From: Microcoleus vaginatus WJT46-NPBG5
Lineage (GTDB): Bacteria; Cyanobacteriota; Cyanobacteriia; Cyanobacteriales; Oscillatoriaceae
Reading direction: 5' to 3'
Length of the DNA stretch: 64,000 nucleotides
Assembly: GCA_019359355.1 (NCBI GenBank)
Contig: JAHHHM010000019.1
Span: 78,915 to 142,914 of the forward strand
Shown here: positions 1-9,912 of the stretch, piece after piece
Numbering within the stretch: the first letter of the stretch is position 1
Layout of the letters: every line of letters starts with the position of its first letter
Made by a program: the position numbers and the translations under genes
Notes under the pieces: generated by a model
Database searches by the model: none
Seen by the model: only the letters and a program-made list of their open reading frames with translations
Told to the model about the DNA's origin: nothing

Positions 1-120
1 GACTCCCGGAACCGGACAAATATCGCTCACGGCTAAAGTCATAACTTCGGAAACACTCTCTAAGGGCACCGCTAATTGTACAGATTGCCGTAACTGGATA
101 CGAAAATAGTCTTTGACCAT
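1..120 (-). CDS. CheW-like chemotaxis adaptor, N-terminal fragment
   Basis: An open frame begins with ATG at 120 and runs off the left edge, giving 40 residues that start MVKDYFRIQL. The segments LAVPLESVSEV and ICPVPGV match the beginning of cyanobacterial CheW-like domains, the SH3-like adaptors that couple methyl-accepting receptors to CheA-type kinases in phototaxis or pilus control. Only the first beta strands are visible. The rest of the gene, and probably a chemotaxis cluster, lies to the left. The start is fixed by the single ATG; no strong Shine-Dalgarno is seen. Family assignment from 40 residues is reasonable but not certain. Confidence 0.6.
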   Translation of the reverse strand, partial: MVKDYFRIQLRQSVQLAVPLESVSEVMTLAVSDICPVPGV

Positions 121-937
121 AATTAGATAGAAAGAATGAAAGAAAGTAAAAGCTAAATTTTTCTTTACTTTTCTCCCGCTCTCTTTTTTAAGCACCGGCA
201 CAATTTTTATCAGCGTTCGGGCTGGTTGGGTATTTGTATAAGTCATCGCAGCTACCGACATGAGTCATTTGACTTTTTATTGCCCTCACAAGTCAGTTGT
301 TTATGTTGGGGGTTCATTTTCGATTGAATTGTTTATTCTCTTAATTAACTAATTTATGATTTATTATTTTAAATTAAGATTAAGCAATTTAATTTTATTT
401 ATTTTATCACAATAGGTAACAAGTATTTGTATTGGAAGCAACTATTTTATATGAAAAATCTTAACCTACTAAATCAGAGAAAATGGTGTTAAATAATTAA
501 AAGAGCCAAGAGCTGTTTATGGGCAGAAGCCGCTGCCGTCAACTTTTGCTCATTTTCTTTATCTCATAAATTATTTAGCTTTGTAAGATAACTATCAAAA
601 AAAAGTCTTATTATTTTTTTAATTTTACAAATCTTAAGAACGATTGCTCACCAGCACATCAGTGTACATCGAGAAATTAGAACTGAATGCATCTGTATAA
701 ATACGAATTGAGGGGATGGAGAAGACAGTAGAAATACGAAGAGACGTTTCAGTGTAAATACGGGCAACGTCAAAGGAAATTGAAACGTTATAAGTATTTA
801 CCGAGAAACCTGAAGCCTTGCCACCGGCATTGGAAAACGCGCCGGCCTCCCAGCTAAGATACTGGAAACGCTCTCCTTAACATTGAGAGTGTGTCACCCT
901 GTTATTGTGAGTGCTCACAAAGGGAGCAGATTTAACT
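121..937. other. AT-rich intergenic region with a start-less open frame
   Basis: The first 500 bases are very AT-rich and must hold the divergent promoters of the CheW-like gene and gor. On the minus strand, 634-876 is open from stop to stop (81 codons) and ends in TAA at 634-636. It has no usable ATG, GTG or TTG near its beginning. Its translation repeats short blocks (RIYTE, RISTV, RIYTD, MYTDV), matching imperfect direct repeats of a 'GTATAAATACGA'-like word about every 30-36 bases on the plus strand. It could be the tail of a decayed gene or a chance open frame in repeated DNA. Confidence 0.5.
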
Positions 938-2290
938 ATGACCTTCGATTACGACCTATTTGTGATTGGTGCGGGTTCTGGGGGGCTGGCAGCTTCCAAA
1001 CGAGCAGCCTCCTATGGAGCTAAGGTAGCGATTGCAGAAGGCGATTTAGTGGGCGGCACCTGCGTGATTCGAGGGTGCGTTCCCAAAAAACTGATGGTGT
1101 ATGCCTCAAGCTTCTCTCACCTCTATGAAGATGCGCTGGGTTACGGCTGGGGGAAAGTTGAACCCAGCTTCGACTGGAAAAAATTGACTGAAGTGGTAGA
1201 CAAAGAAGTTCGCCGGTTAAGCCAACTGCATATTAGTTTCCTAGAAAAAGCCGGCGTAGAGCTATTTCCAGGCTATGGCAAACTCTTAGACGCCCATACC
1301 GTAGAAGTGGGTGATCGCAAATTCACGGCAGACAAAATTCTGATTGCCGTGGGGGGACACGCTGTCAAGCCAGACAGACCGGGTATTGAATATACAATCA
1401 GCTCTGATGGTATGTTCCACCTGCCGGAACAGCCCAAACGCTTTGTTGCCATCGGTGCCGGCTATATCGCGGTGGAATTCGCCTGTATTATGAACGGTCT
1501 GGGTTCAGAAGTCACTTTGATCAACCGGCAAGAAAAAATATTGCGCGGGTTTGATGAGGATCTTCGCACCGGCATTCAGGATGGCATGAGTAAGCATGGG
1601 ATTCGCTTTATCTCTGGCATCGAAGATCACACACTCAGCATCGAAAAGCAACCAGACGGGCTGAAGGTAACTGTATCAGTCGCCGGCAAAGAAGAAACCG
1701 TCATGGCAGACGCGATTTTATGCGCTACCGGACGTAAGCCAAATCTGAGTAAGCTGGGTTTAGAGAATGCCGGTGTCGAAATCGTCAACGATGCCATTGC
1801 CGTCAAATCCGACAGCAGCACCAGTCAACCCAATATTTTTGCCGTCGGTGACTGCACAGATCGGCTGAATTTAACGCCGGTTGCCATTGCTGAAGGGCGG
1901 GCGTTTGCAGATACCGTATTCGGGCATACCCCGCGCTATACCAGTCATTCCAATGTAGCGACCGCCGTGTTTTCTCAACCAGAAGGCGGCACTGTTGGTT
2001 TAACAGAAGCCGAAGCACGGGAAAAATTAGGAGATGCGGTGAAGATTTATCGCGCCAGTTTCCGCCCCATGTTTCACAGTCTCACCGGCGCTGATGAGAA
2101 AACAATGGTGAAATTAGTCGTTGATAGCACCACTGATCGGGTACTGGGCGCTCACATGGTTGGCAAAGACAGCGCTGAAGTCATGCAAGGGCTGGCAATT
2201 GCGATTAATATGGGTGCTACTAAAAAAGACTTCGATGCCACCATCGGTATCCATCCCTCAACGGCAGAGGAGTTCGTCACTTTGCGATAG
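938..2290 (+). CDS. gor: Glutathione reductase
   Basis: NADPH-dependent flavoprotein disulfide reductase that regenerates reduced glutathione in the cytosol. The N-terminal FAD-binding motif is GAGSGGLAAS. The redox-active disulfide lies in GGTCVIRGCVPKKL, the signature separating glutathione reductases from lipoamide dehydrogenases. A second Rossmann motif (GAGYIAVEFA) with downstream Arg residues (INRQEKILR) fits NADPH. The dimerisation domain ends with GIHPSTAEEFVTLR, which contains the catalytic His-Glu pair. I chose ATG 938 (450 residues, usual length) because AGGGAG at 921-926 is suitably placed; an in-frame GTG at 911 would add nine residues. It stands alone, with a stem-loop downstream. 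Confidence 0.96.
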   Translation: MTFDYDLFVIGAGSGGLAASKRAASYGAKVAIAEGDLVGGTCVIRGCVPKKLMVYASSFSHLYEDALGYGWGKVEPSFDWKKLTEVVDKEVRRLSQLHISFLEKAGVELFPGYGKLLDAHTVEVGDRKFTADKILIAVGGHAVKPDRPGIEYTISSDGMFHLPEQPKRFVAIGAGYIAVEFACIMNGLGSEVTLINRQEKILRGFDEDLRTGIQDGMSKHGIRFISGIEDHTLSIEKQPDGLKVTVSVAGKEETVMADAILCATGRKPNLSKLGLENAGVEIVNDAIAVKSDSSTSQPNIFAVGDCTDRLNLTPVAIAEGRAFADTVFGHTPRYTSHSNVATAVFSQPEGGTVGLTEAEAREKLGDAVKIYRASFRPMFHSLTGADEKTMVKLVVDSTTDRVLGAHMVGKDSAEVMQGLAIAINMGATKKDFDATIGIHPSTAEEFVTLR

Positions 2291-2681
2291 ATATCCACTG
2301 TCCATAAACTAGCCCTGGCAAAACAATTCCCGAACAATGCCGATGCCAGGGCCGGTTATGGAAAACCTGGCTGCTTGAGCAAAAATTCCCGATATCAGTG
2401 CAACTCATCATCTGCGGTGGCTTTGATGATTGTGCCTTGAAAATTCAGCATTAATGCCGGCAACACAGGGATTAGGGGAACCGGCAGAATTCTTCCCGAT
2501 GCCCCATGTCATCAAAAATTGGCAAACTCGCAGATAAAATCCGGCAACTCTCAGGAGAAACCTCTTAAAATAAACTGGATTTAGCAATCAGCGGTCACGT
2601 CTTCCCTGATCTTGTGGGAGTGCGAAGTCCTCAGTTGCAACTGCTAATCTAAAATCTAAAATCTAAAATCTAAAATCAGGT
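2291..2681. other. Intergenic region gor-carB with stem-loop
   Basis: Just after gor a perfect 9-bp inverted repeat (GCCCTGGCA 2312-2320, TGCCAGGGC 2344-2352) can form a stem-loop. It is not followed by a T-run, so it is only a weak terminator candidate. The remainder shows no convincing gene. It ends in a heptamer repeat listed separately, which occupies the place where the carB ribosome binding site would be expected. Confidence 0.5.
2647..2677. repeat. STRR heptamer repeat (ATCTAAA x4)
   Basis: Four perfect tandem copies of the heptamer ATCTAAA plus a partial copy end 4 bases before the carB ATG. The same heptamer, or its complement, recurs at 24302-24360, 26714-26790 and 46050-46117. Such short tandemly repeated repetitive sequences are known from intergenic regions of filamentous cyanobacteria. 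Confidence 0.85.
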
Positions 2682-5600
2682 ATGCCCCGCCGCGACGACA
2701 TTCACAAAATTCTGCTGCTTGGCTCTGGCCCCATTGTGATTGGCCAATCTTGTGAGTTTGATTACTCAGGCACCCAAGCTTGCAAAGCGCTGCGCGAAGA
2801 AGGATACGAGGTGGTGCTGGTTAATTCTAACCCGGCCACCATTATGACCGACCCGCAAACCGCAGACCGCACCTACATTGAGCCGTTGACGCCAGAAATG
2901 GTTGAAAAAGTCATCGCCAAAGAGCGACCTGACGCCCTTCTGCCTACGATGGGAGGTCAAACGGCGTTGAACCTCGCGGTGACTTTGTCTAAGAATGGGG
3001 TTCTGGAAAAGTACGGCGTAGAGTTAATTGGCGCGAAGTTGCCGGCTATTGAGATGGCTGAAGACCGGCTGCTGTTTAAAGAAGCGATGGCGCGGATAGG
3101 CGTCGCTGTCTGTCCTTCAGGAATTGCCCAGACACTTGATGAAGCCAAGGCGGTTGCCAAACAAATCGGCTACTATCCCATCATTATTCGACCGGCCTTT
3201 ACCCTTGGCGGCAGTGGCGGCGGCATTGCCTACAACAAAGAAGAATTTGAAGAAATGGCCCAAGCCGGCCTTGATGCGTCGCCGACGTCGCAAATCTTGA
3301 TTGAGCAATCCCTGTTGGGGTGGAAAGAATACGAGCTGGAAGTGATGCGGGACTTGGCGGATAATGTGGTGATTATCTGCTCCATCGAAAACATCGACCC
3401 GATGGGGATTCACACCGGCGACTCGATTACGGTTGCGCCGGCGCAAACGCTGACTGATAAGGAATACCAACGGCTGCGAGACGCTTCGATTAAAATTATC
3501 CGCGAGATCGGCGTCGAAACCGGCGGATCAAACATTCAATTTGCCGTTAACCCAGCCACCGGCGAGTTCATCGTCATTGAGATGAACCCCCGCGTTTCCC
3601 GTTCCTCTGCTTTGGCATCCAAAGCCACCGGCTTCCCGATCGCCAAGTTTGCCGCCAAACTCGCCGTCGGTTACACCCTCAATGAAATTCCCAACGACAT
3701 CACCAAGAAAACCCCGGCAAGCTTTGAACCCACCATTGACTATGTGGTAACAAAAGTCCCCCGGTTTGCCTTTGAAAAATTCCCCGGAACCACATCGACA
3801 CTCACAACCCAGATGAAGTCCGTGGGAGAAGCGATGGCAATGGGTCGCACCTTCCAAGAATCTCTGCAAAAAGCGCTACGATCCCTAGAAACCGGACGCG
3901 CCGGCTGGGGTTGCGACCGGCAAGAAGTCTTGCCCAGCTTAGAGCAAATTCGGGCCGGTTTGCGAACCCCCAATCCCGAACGCATCTTCACCGTCCGCCA
4001 TGCTATGCAAATGGGTATGACGGTTGAGGAAATCTACGAACTCACCGGCATTGATCCCTGGTTCTTAGACAAGCTGGAGGATTTGCTGCAAACTGAGAAA
4101 TTCCTGAAGCGGACTCAGCTAAAGAGCTTGACAAAAGAACAGGTTTATGATATAAAGCGACAAGGTTTCAGCGACCGACAAATCGCTTACGCTACCAAAA
4201 CCCACGAAGACGAAGTCCGCGCCTACCGGCAACAGTTGGGGATCAAGCCGGCTTACAAACTCGTAGACACGTGCGCCGCCGAGTTTGAAGCCAAAACGCC
4301 TTACTACTATTCCACCTACGAAGAAGAAACCGAGATCATCCCCTCTGACAAACGCAAAGTCATGATCCTCGGTGGTGGCCCTAACCGCATCGGTCAAGGC
4401 ATTGAGTTTGACTACTGTTGCTGTCACGCCTCCTACTCCCTACGGGAGCAAGGATTTGAGACGATCATGGTCAACTCCAACCCAGAAACCGTTTCCACCG
4501 ACTACGACACCAGCGATCGCCTCTACTTTGAACCGCTGACCAAAGAAGACGTACTCAACATCATTGAGGTAGAAAACCCCGAAGGCATTATCATCCAATT
4601 CGGCGGCCAAACGCCCCTGAAACTTGCGGTTCCCTTACAAAAGTTTCTGACTACAGCACTGAGCAACCCGGAGTCAGGAGTCACGACTAAAATTTGGGGC
4701 ACCTCTCCCGACTCGATCGACACTGCCGAAGATCGGGAACGGTTTGAGAAAATTTTGCGCCATCTGGATATTAAACAGCCCGCAAATGGGATGTGCCGAA
4801 ATTTTGAGGATGCCTTGGTGGTGGCTAAACGAATTGGCTATCCAGTTGTGGTGCGTCCCAGCTATGTTTTAGGTGGACGGGCAATGGAAATTGTCTATTC
4901 TGACCTTGAGCTGGAACGCTACATGATTTTTGCGGTTCAGGTGGAGCCAGATCACCCGATTTTAATTGATAAGTTCTTGGAAAATGCGATTGAGGTCGAT
5001 GTGGATGCGATCGCCGATCATACAGGGCGTGTGGTCATCGGTGGCATTATGGAACACATTGAGGAGGCCGGCATTCACTCTGGGGACTCGGCTTGCTCAA
5101 TTCCTTACATCACGCTCTCCTCGGATGTGTTAGACACAATTCGCACTTGGACAGTGGAACTGGCGAAGGAACTGAAGGTGGTGGGTTTGATGAATATCCA
5201 GTATGCCGTTCAGGGCGAACAGGTTTACATTCTGGAAGCCAACCCCCGCGCCTCTCGGACTGTGCCGTTTGTCTCGAAGGCGATCGGCGTTCCCTTGGCG
5301 AAGATGGCATCGCGGGTGATGTCGGGTGAAACCTTGGAGTCTTTAGGCTTTACTGAGGAGATCGTTCCCCAGCATATTTCTGTGAAAGAAGCAGTGCTGC
5401 CGTTTGATAAGTTTGCCGGTTCGGATACGATTTTAGGGCCAGAAATGCGCTCCACCGGCGAGGTGATGGGCATTGATACCGATTTTGGTACGGCGTTTGC
5501 TAAGGCAGAATTAGGAGCCGGCCAACGTTTGCCCCTGTCTGGCACGGTATTTGTGTCAATGACGGATCGGGAGAAAGCTGCGGTTGTGCCGGTTGTTAAG

Positions 5601-5933
5601 GATTTAATGGAGTTGGGCTTTAAAGTGTTGGCAACCACCGGCACCCGCCGCGTTTTGCAAGAACACGGGCTGAATGATGTGCAACTGATACTCAAGCTTT
5701 ATGAAGGCCGGCCTAATGTGCTGGACGCGATTAAAAACCAGCAGATCCAGCTAATTATCAATACGCCCTCTGGGGAAGATGCCCAAGCAGAGGGCCGGTT
5801 GATCCGCCGCACTGCTTTGAATTACAAAATTCCCATCGTCACTACCATTGCCGGTGCCAAAGCAACTGCCTCTGCCATCCGCTCTCTCAAATCCCAACCC
5901 CTAGAGGTTAAAGCTCTACAAGACTACATTTAA
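2682..5933 (+). CDS. carB: Carbamoyl-phosphate synthase large subunit
   Basis: Makes carbamoyl phosphate from glutamine-derived ammonia, bicarbonate and two ATP, feeding arginine and pyrimidine synthesis with the small subunit CarA (not in the window). The 1083 residues show the expected internal duplication. The two halves begin with [20 protein letters not shown] (residue 10 on) and [19 protein letters not shown] (about residue 560). Each carries an ATP-grasp fold with glycine-rich loops ([24 protein letters not shown]) and metal-ligand motifs ([38 protein letters not shown]). A C-terminal MGS-like allosteric domain follows from about residue 950. The ATG is preceded by heptamer repeats rather than a clear Shine-Dalgarno. 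Confidence 0.98.
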   Translation: MPRRDDIHKILLLGSGPIVIGQSCEFDYSGTQACKALREEGYEVVLVNSNPATIMTDPQTADRTYIEPLTPEMVEKVIAKERPDALLPTMGGQTALNLAVTLSKNGVLEKYGVELIGAKLPAIEMAEDRLLFKEAMARIGVAVCPSGIAQTLDEAKAVAKQIGYYPIIIRPAFTLGGSGGGIAYNKEEFEEMAQAGLDASPTSQILIEQSLLGWKEYELEVMRDLADNVVIICSIENIDPMGIHTGDSITVAPAQTLTDKEYQRLRDASIKIIREIGVETGGSNIQFAVNPATGEFIVIEMNPRVSRSSALASKATGFPIAKFAAKLAVGYTLNEIPNDITKKTPASFEPTIDYVVTKVPRFAFEKFPGTTSTLTTQMKSVGEAMAMGRTFQESLQKALRSLETGRAGWGCDRQEVLPSLEQIRAGLRTPNPERIFTVRHAMQMGMTVEEIYELTGIDPWFLDKLEDLLQTEKFLKRTQLKSLTKEQVYDIKRQGFSDRQIAYATKTHEDEVRAYRQQLGIKPAYKLVDTCAAEFEAKTPYYYSTYEEETEIIPSDKRKVMILGGGPNRIGQGIEFDYCCCHASYSLREQGFETIMVNSNPETVSTDYDTSDRLYFEPLTKEDVLNIIEVENPEGIIIQFGGQTPLKLAVPLQKFLTTALSNPESGVTTKIWGTSPDSIDTAEDRERFEKILRHLDIKQPANGMCRNFEDALVVAKRIGYPVVVRPSYVLGGRAMEIVYSDLELERYMIFAVQVEPDHPILIDKFLENAIEVDVDAIADHTGRVVIGGIMEHIEEAGIHSGDSACSIPYITLSSDVLDTIRTWTVELAKELKVVGLMNIQYAVQGEQVYILEANPRASRTVPFVSKAIGVPLAKMASRVMSGETLESLGFTEEIVPQHISVKEAVLPFDKFAGSDTILGPEMRSTGEVMGIDTDFGTAFAKAELGAGQRLPLSGTVFVSMTDREKAAVVPVVKDLMELGFKVLATTGTRRVLQEHGLNDVQLILKLYEGRPNVLDAIKNQQIQLIINTPSGEDAQAEGRLIRRTALNYKIPIVTTIAGAKATASAIRSLKSQPLEVKALQDYI

Positions 5934-5999
5934 CTGTCACGAAATATCTTGAATGGAGAATTTCTTAACTAATTCTTCAAAACTTTCTCAAGCCCCTCT

Positions 6000-6029
6000 C
6001 CCCTGCTGTCAATAGCAGGGGATTTTTTT
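6000..6029 (+). terminator. Rho-independent terminator after carB
   Basis: A perfect 8-bp stem (CCCCTGCT 6000-6007 with AGCAGGGG 6014-6021) and six-base loop are followed by A and seven T. This is a textbook intrinsic terminator 66 bases after the carB stop. Confidence 0.9.
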
Positions 6030-6069
6030 AGCTGACTCGTTTGTCCCTTCCCTATCCCGAACTCAGGTT
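6027..6069. repeat. Left copy of 43-bp direct repeat
   Basis: This stretch matches 10336-10378 at 39 of 43 positions by eye, in the same orientation. The core TATCCCGAACTCAGGTT is identical in both. The two copies bracket the kinase/HTH segment. They could be remnants of a mobile-element boundary or a dispersed intergenic repeat; no transposase lies between them. Confidence 0.75.
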
Positions 6070-6160
6070 AAGTCATTTGGTAAAGAAAATTTGAACGGCA
6101 TAGCAGGGACACTTAATACATCCCTTAACAGGAGTTTCTACTCAACTGCTACTCTAACCC

Positions 6161-9100
6161 CTATGTCAGTTCAGCCTTGGCTCCAATTCTGGTCATTATC
6201 GTCACAATCGTCTTGATCAACTTATCTGGTTCAACAGGCTTTGTAATATGCCCTTGAAATCCGGCAGCTAAGGCTCGCTGCTGATTCATCTCCCCAGCAT
6301 AAGCAGTGAGCGCGATGGCAGGAAGAGACACTGGCTGGGCAATCGCCGGCACCTGTCCGCCTCGTTCACTGGAAGCCGGAGAAATCTGGTGCATTAGCTC
6401 ATAGCCATCCATCTCTGGCATCCCGATGTCACTGAGGAGAAGATCGAAGGGTGTGGTTGACAGCCGTTGCAGTGCCTCGATCGCTGAACTCACAGCAGTT
6501 ACCTCCGCTCCTGCTTGTTCCATTACAAACACCACAAACTCCCGGGAATCAGGGTCATCATCGACGAGCAGCACTCGCAAATTTGCTAGGACAAGATGAT
6601 CAGCTTGAACCATCACAGAATCAGTCACTTCCTCAACCGGATTCACAGTCTGTGAGAAAGGCAGTTCCACCGTGAATGTGGCTCCCTGAGCTTCGCCCAA
6701 GCTCTCGACCCAAATTCTGCCGCCATGCAGGTTTACAATTTGACTCGCGATCGCAAGTCCCAAACCCAAACCGCCAAACTTCCGTGTGGTCGCTCCATCC
6801 TCCTGCCGGAAATGCTCAAAGACATAGGGCAGAAACTCTGAGCTGATGCCTTTACCTGTATCGCTCACTTGTAGGAGAACATGATGACCGGCCTGTGCGA
6901 GGCGAACTTCAACCCTGCCTCCAGTGGCTGTGAATTTCACTGCATTCGAGAGCAGGTTCCACACGACCTGTTGGAGTCGTCCCGCATCACCGTAAACCTG
7001 TCTAATGTTGGGTTCAAGGTAGGTTTCAATGCTAATGTTTTTTGCCTTCGCTGCCAGCCGTACGGTTTCGATCGCGGACGAAATGACAAACGCCAAACTC
7101 ACCGGAGCCGCATTTAGCATCAGTTTCCCCTGCATAATGCGAGAAATATCGAGCAAGTCCTCGATAAGCTGGCACTGAAGTTTGGCGTTGCGCTCGATCG
7201 TTGCTAGGGCTTCAGCCGTTTTAACGGAATTTAACCGACCGCCGCGTAATAATTGCGCCCAGCCCAGAATGGGGTTAAGCGGCGATCGTAGTTCATGAGA
7301 CAGGACAGCTAAAAATTCATCTTTAAGCCGGTTTGCCTGTTCAGCTGCTTCACGAGCGGTTTGTTCTTGCTTTAGGAGTTGCTCCCGTTCTTTCTCGGCT
7401 TCCAAGCGCTCAGTGATGTCTGTGTTTGTGCCAAACCAGCGCAAAATGTTTCCCGCTGCGTCTCGAATGGGGATGGCGCGAGACAGAAACCAGCGGTAGG
7501 TGCCATCTTTGCTTCGTAGTGGAAAGGTGTCCTCCCATTCTTCGCCAGCTTCAAGGCAATAGCGGAAATGCTCCACCACGCGATCAACGTGTTCTGGATG
7601 ATGAACCTGTTGCCAACCCCAGCCCTGCATTGCTTCCAGCGTGGTGCCTGTACACTCAAACCAGCGCCGATTGTACCAAAAGATCCAACCGTTTGTGTCT
7701 GCCATCCAAGCAAGTTGAGACATCTGATCGGCTAGCGTCCGGAAGCGTTCCTCACTCTCCCGCAGGGCTGCCTCTGTCTGTTTGCGATCAGTTATATCTC
7801 GGCAGGTAATGACGCCGCCTGTAATTTCACGATTCATCTTTCTGACGGGAAACCCACTAATACTGACCCATCGCCCTTCGCAAGTTGGATCACGGCGCAC
7901 AAAGACTTCGACATCGTTCGCGGCTTCTCCTTGCATCGCTCGATAGAGCGGCAGTTGCTGATCGGGGAAGAGCGTTTGCTGATCTGGTAGAAAGAGTCCG
8001 TACGTTCTTGACCATTCCTCACACGACCGTTCATTGGTGATTGAACCAAAAATACGTTCAGCCGCTTCATTCACTATCACAATTTCGCCTTGTAGATTCG
8101 CCATGACTAAACCATCGCCAATGCTGTCAATGATGAGTTGCATTAACTGGGTTTGTTCTTGCAGGGCAGCTTGGGCTTGAATTTGGTCGGTGATATTTCT
8201 GAAATAAGCGGTAATGCCGTCTGGGGCGGGATAGGCACGGACTTCATACCAGCGATCGTGGTCGGGATAAAACCCAGTCCATGTTCCAACGACGCGATCG
8301 CGCATCGCGCCCCAATAGATTGACTCAAGCTCGCTGCCAATGACTCCTGGATATTCTTGCCAAAAATTCTTGCCGAGCAAGTCCTGTAAGGTGCGATCCA
8401 GCAAGAGTTCGGCGGCTTGATTCACATAAACGATCTGCCACTGTGAATTGAGGGCAAAGAATCCGTCAGTGATGCTCCCTAAAATATTCCGACTCTGTTC
8501 CTCGCTTTGGCGTAAACGCTGTTCTGTTCGCTTACGCTCGGTGATATCGCGTGAAACAACCAGCAACTGCTTCGGCTTACCCAAAACATCCAAAATAGGG
8601 GTCACCACCACATCCCACCATTTCGGTGTTCCCTTTAAGGTTGGGCAATAGCCACTGAACTGACCCTTTCCACCTGCCTGCGCCGTTGTTACAGCCTGGG
8701 CAGCATTCGCCCGATCACAGTCTGGCCAAAACTTAACCCAATCAGTGCCAACCAAAAGGGTGCAGTCTTCAACCTCCATCAGACAGCGCCCTGGACTGTT
8801 CATAGAGAGGAAGCAGCCATTGATATCGAGGACTTTGATGCAGTCAGCACTACTCTCAAACACACTGTGGTTGAATGCTTCACTCTCCTGCAAGGCTTGC
8901 TCAGCCTGTAAGGCTAGGGCAGCTGTCTGATGCAAATGCATACTCTGCAACGCTGCCGCCGCGAATCCTGCAAGACTCGTCATTAACCGTATATCTTCAC
9001 GGTCAAATGCTCGCTGCTCTGTGTGAGAAACAATCCAAAGGGTGCCGAGCGGTTGATCGTTCACACAGATTGGGATCAGGAGTCCCTCAACGATGGGAAA

Positions 9101-9544
9101 CTGTGACTGATGCAGGTAGGTAAAATAGCGTTCGGGACGTGCATAGAGTTGCGGTTGCCTACAGCCAATCGTTGTGCCACAAGGACTGAAGTTGCTGGGT
9201 GCAGCCGTTTGTTCCCAGGACTCTAATAAACCTGCGATCGCCACCCTGCGAAACACAGAGGTATCATCGGGTAGAGTCTCTAATAAGCTGACTCCCACCG
9301 TGCCGGCTTGGCAAAGATCCCTGGTAATCTGTACCAGGGTTTTGAGCCTCGACTGTGGATCGTCCGTCAGTTGTTGAGCAAGCGTGGCAAGGGCTTGATT
9401 TTCAGCCGCTAAGTCCGGCTGTCTTGCCGAACGCTCCGCCAGCACTGCGGTGATCAAAACATCAGCTTCAAACAGTATCGGAGGGCGGGTTTGAGGGAAC
9501 CTTTTCTCTGAAAAGACAGAGTGACTTGGAGGGCGATCAGTCAT
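6161..9544 (-). CDS. Hybrid sensor histidine kinase (GAF, PAS repeats, HisKA, HATPase, receiver)
   Basis: A soluble 1127-residue two-component sensor without obvious membrane segments. Order: GAF domain (about 60-205), four PAS/PAC units (about 220-720, each ending in a DITERK/DITDRK-type linker), HisKA with phospho-acceptor His750 in SHELRSPLN, HATPase_c with NLLSNAVKF, DTGKGIS and GLGLGLA, and a C-terminal receiver with phospho-acceptor Asp1039 in LLLSDIGMPEMDG and the conserved Lys in ITKP. It probably senses small ligands or redox through GAF and PAS and passes phosphate to its own receiver. It starts 13 bases after an HTH gene and is probably cotranscribed with it. No separate output protein is adjacent. 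The ligand is unknown. Confidence 0.95.
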   Translation of the reverse strand: MTDRPPSHSVFSEKRFPQTRPPILFEADVLITAVLAERSARQPDLAAENQALATLAQQLTDDPQSRLKTLVQITRDLCQAGTVGVSLLETLPDDTSVFRRVAIAGLLESWEQTAAPSNFSPCGTTIGCRQPQLYARPERYFTYLHQSQFPIVEGLLIPICVNDQPLGTLWIVSHTEQRAFDREDIRLMTSLAGFAAAALQSMHLHQTAALALQAEQALQESEAFNHSVFESSADCIKVLDINGCFLSMNSPGRCLMEVEDCTLLVGTDWVKFWPDCDRANAAQAVTTAQAGGKGQFSGYCPTLKGTPKWWDVVVTPILDVLGKPKQLLVVSRDITERKRTEQRLRQSEEQSRNILGSITDGFFALNSQWQIVYVNQAAELLLDRTLQDLLGKNFWQEYPGVIGSELESIYWGAMRDRVVGTWTGFYPDHDRWYEVRAYPAPDGITAYFRNITDQIQAQAALQEQTQLMQLIIDSIGDGLVMANLQGEIVIVNEAAERIFGSITNERSCEEWSRTYGLFLPDQQTLFPDQQLPLYRAMQGEAANDVEVFVRRDPTCEGRWVSISGFPVRKMNREITGGVITCRDITDRKQTEAALRESEERFRTLADQMSQLAWMADTNGWIFWYNRRWFECTGTTLEAMQGWGWQQVHHPEHVDRVVEHFRYCLEAGEEWEDTFPLRSKDGTYRWFLSRAIPIRDAAGNILRWFGTNTDITERLEAEKEREQLLKQEQTAREAAEQANRLKDEFLAVLSHELRSPLNPILGWAQLLRGGRLNSVKTAEALATIERNAKLQCQLIEDLLDISRIMQGKLMLNAAPVSLAFVISSAIETVRLAAKAKNISIETYLEPNIRQVYGDAGRLQQVVWNLLSNAVKFTATGGRVEVRLAQAGHHVLLQVSDTGKGISSEFLPYVFEHFRQEDGATTRKFGGLGLGLAIASQIVNLHGGRIWVESLGEAQGATFTVELPFSQTVNPVEEVTDSVMVQADHLVLANLRVLLVDDDPDSREFVVFVMEQAGAEVTAVSSAIEALQRLSTTPFDLLLSDIGMPEMDGYELMHQISPASSERGGQVPAIAQPVSLPAIALTAYAGEMNQQRALAAGFQGHITKPVEPDKLIKTIVTIMTRIGAKAELT

Positions 9545-9557
9545 AGGCTCTCCGTCC

Positions 9558-9815
9558 TTACGTTGAAAAATACTTGGCTAACAGATCTTGACCGCGATCG
9601 CCCATTTGATGCAGCACGAACTCCATTTGCTTCAAGGCAACGGGCAAGGGCTGAGTCCGCCCATTCTCGCAGCAATTCACACTTTGAAATGAAACGCCTA
9701 ACTTTGCGGCAAACTCAGCCTGCGAGAGTCCAAGGCGTTGCCGGCTTTCTGTCACGAGATCTATCAGATCTGCTTGTGTGCTCGTAGGCATAAAGCACGA
9801 ACCGTTGAAGTGCAT
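9558..9815 (-). CDS. XRE-type helix-turn-helix protein
   Basis: An 85-residue protein with a single Cro/C1-type HTH: RQRLGLSQAEFAAKLGVSF, then SVNCCENGRTQP. From family knowledge, the SVN segment is normally followed by Arg-Trp-Glu-Asn; here Arg and Trp are both Cys, explicable by two single-base changes (CGC to TGC, TGG to TGC). The C-terminal half (HQMGDRGQDLLAKYF) resembles cyanobacterial XRE proteins that I recall preceding hybrid kinases. ATG 9815 is used; ATG 9791 would give 77 residues, and neither has a clear Shine-Dalgarno. It lies 13 bases upstream of the kinase gene and likely forms an operon with it. Whether it still binds DNA is uncertain. Confidence 0.85.
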   Translation of the reverse strand: MHFNGSCFMPTSTQADLIDLVTESRQRLGLSQAEFAAKLGVSFQSVNCCENGRTQPLPVALKQMEFVLHQMGDRGQDLLAKYFST

Positions 9816-9824
9816 TTATTAAAC

Positions 9825-9838
9825 ATACCATGTGGTAT
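9825..9838. promoter_or_regulatory. Candidate operator upstream of the HTH gene
   Basis: An inverted repeat ATACCA-TG-TGGTAT lies about 10 bases upstream of the HTH start at 9815. The size and position fit a binding site for a small dimeric HTH repressor acting on its own promoter. The link is inferred from position only. Confidence 0.35.
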
Positions 9839-9912
9839 ATGAGGGGCGCATCGAGTTGTTGGGGGAGCTTAACGAAATTGCGTCTTTTGACATCAATATC
9901 ATCAAAGACAGT

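Noticed and set aside
3117..3470. Minus-strand open frame of 117 codons inside carB
   Set aside because: A shadow of the GC-rich carB codons with Arg-rich translation and no family match.
7372..7713. Second open frame within the hybrid kinase gene
   Set aside because: Overlaps the kinase in another frame, and the PAS-encoding frame clearly explains the conservation.
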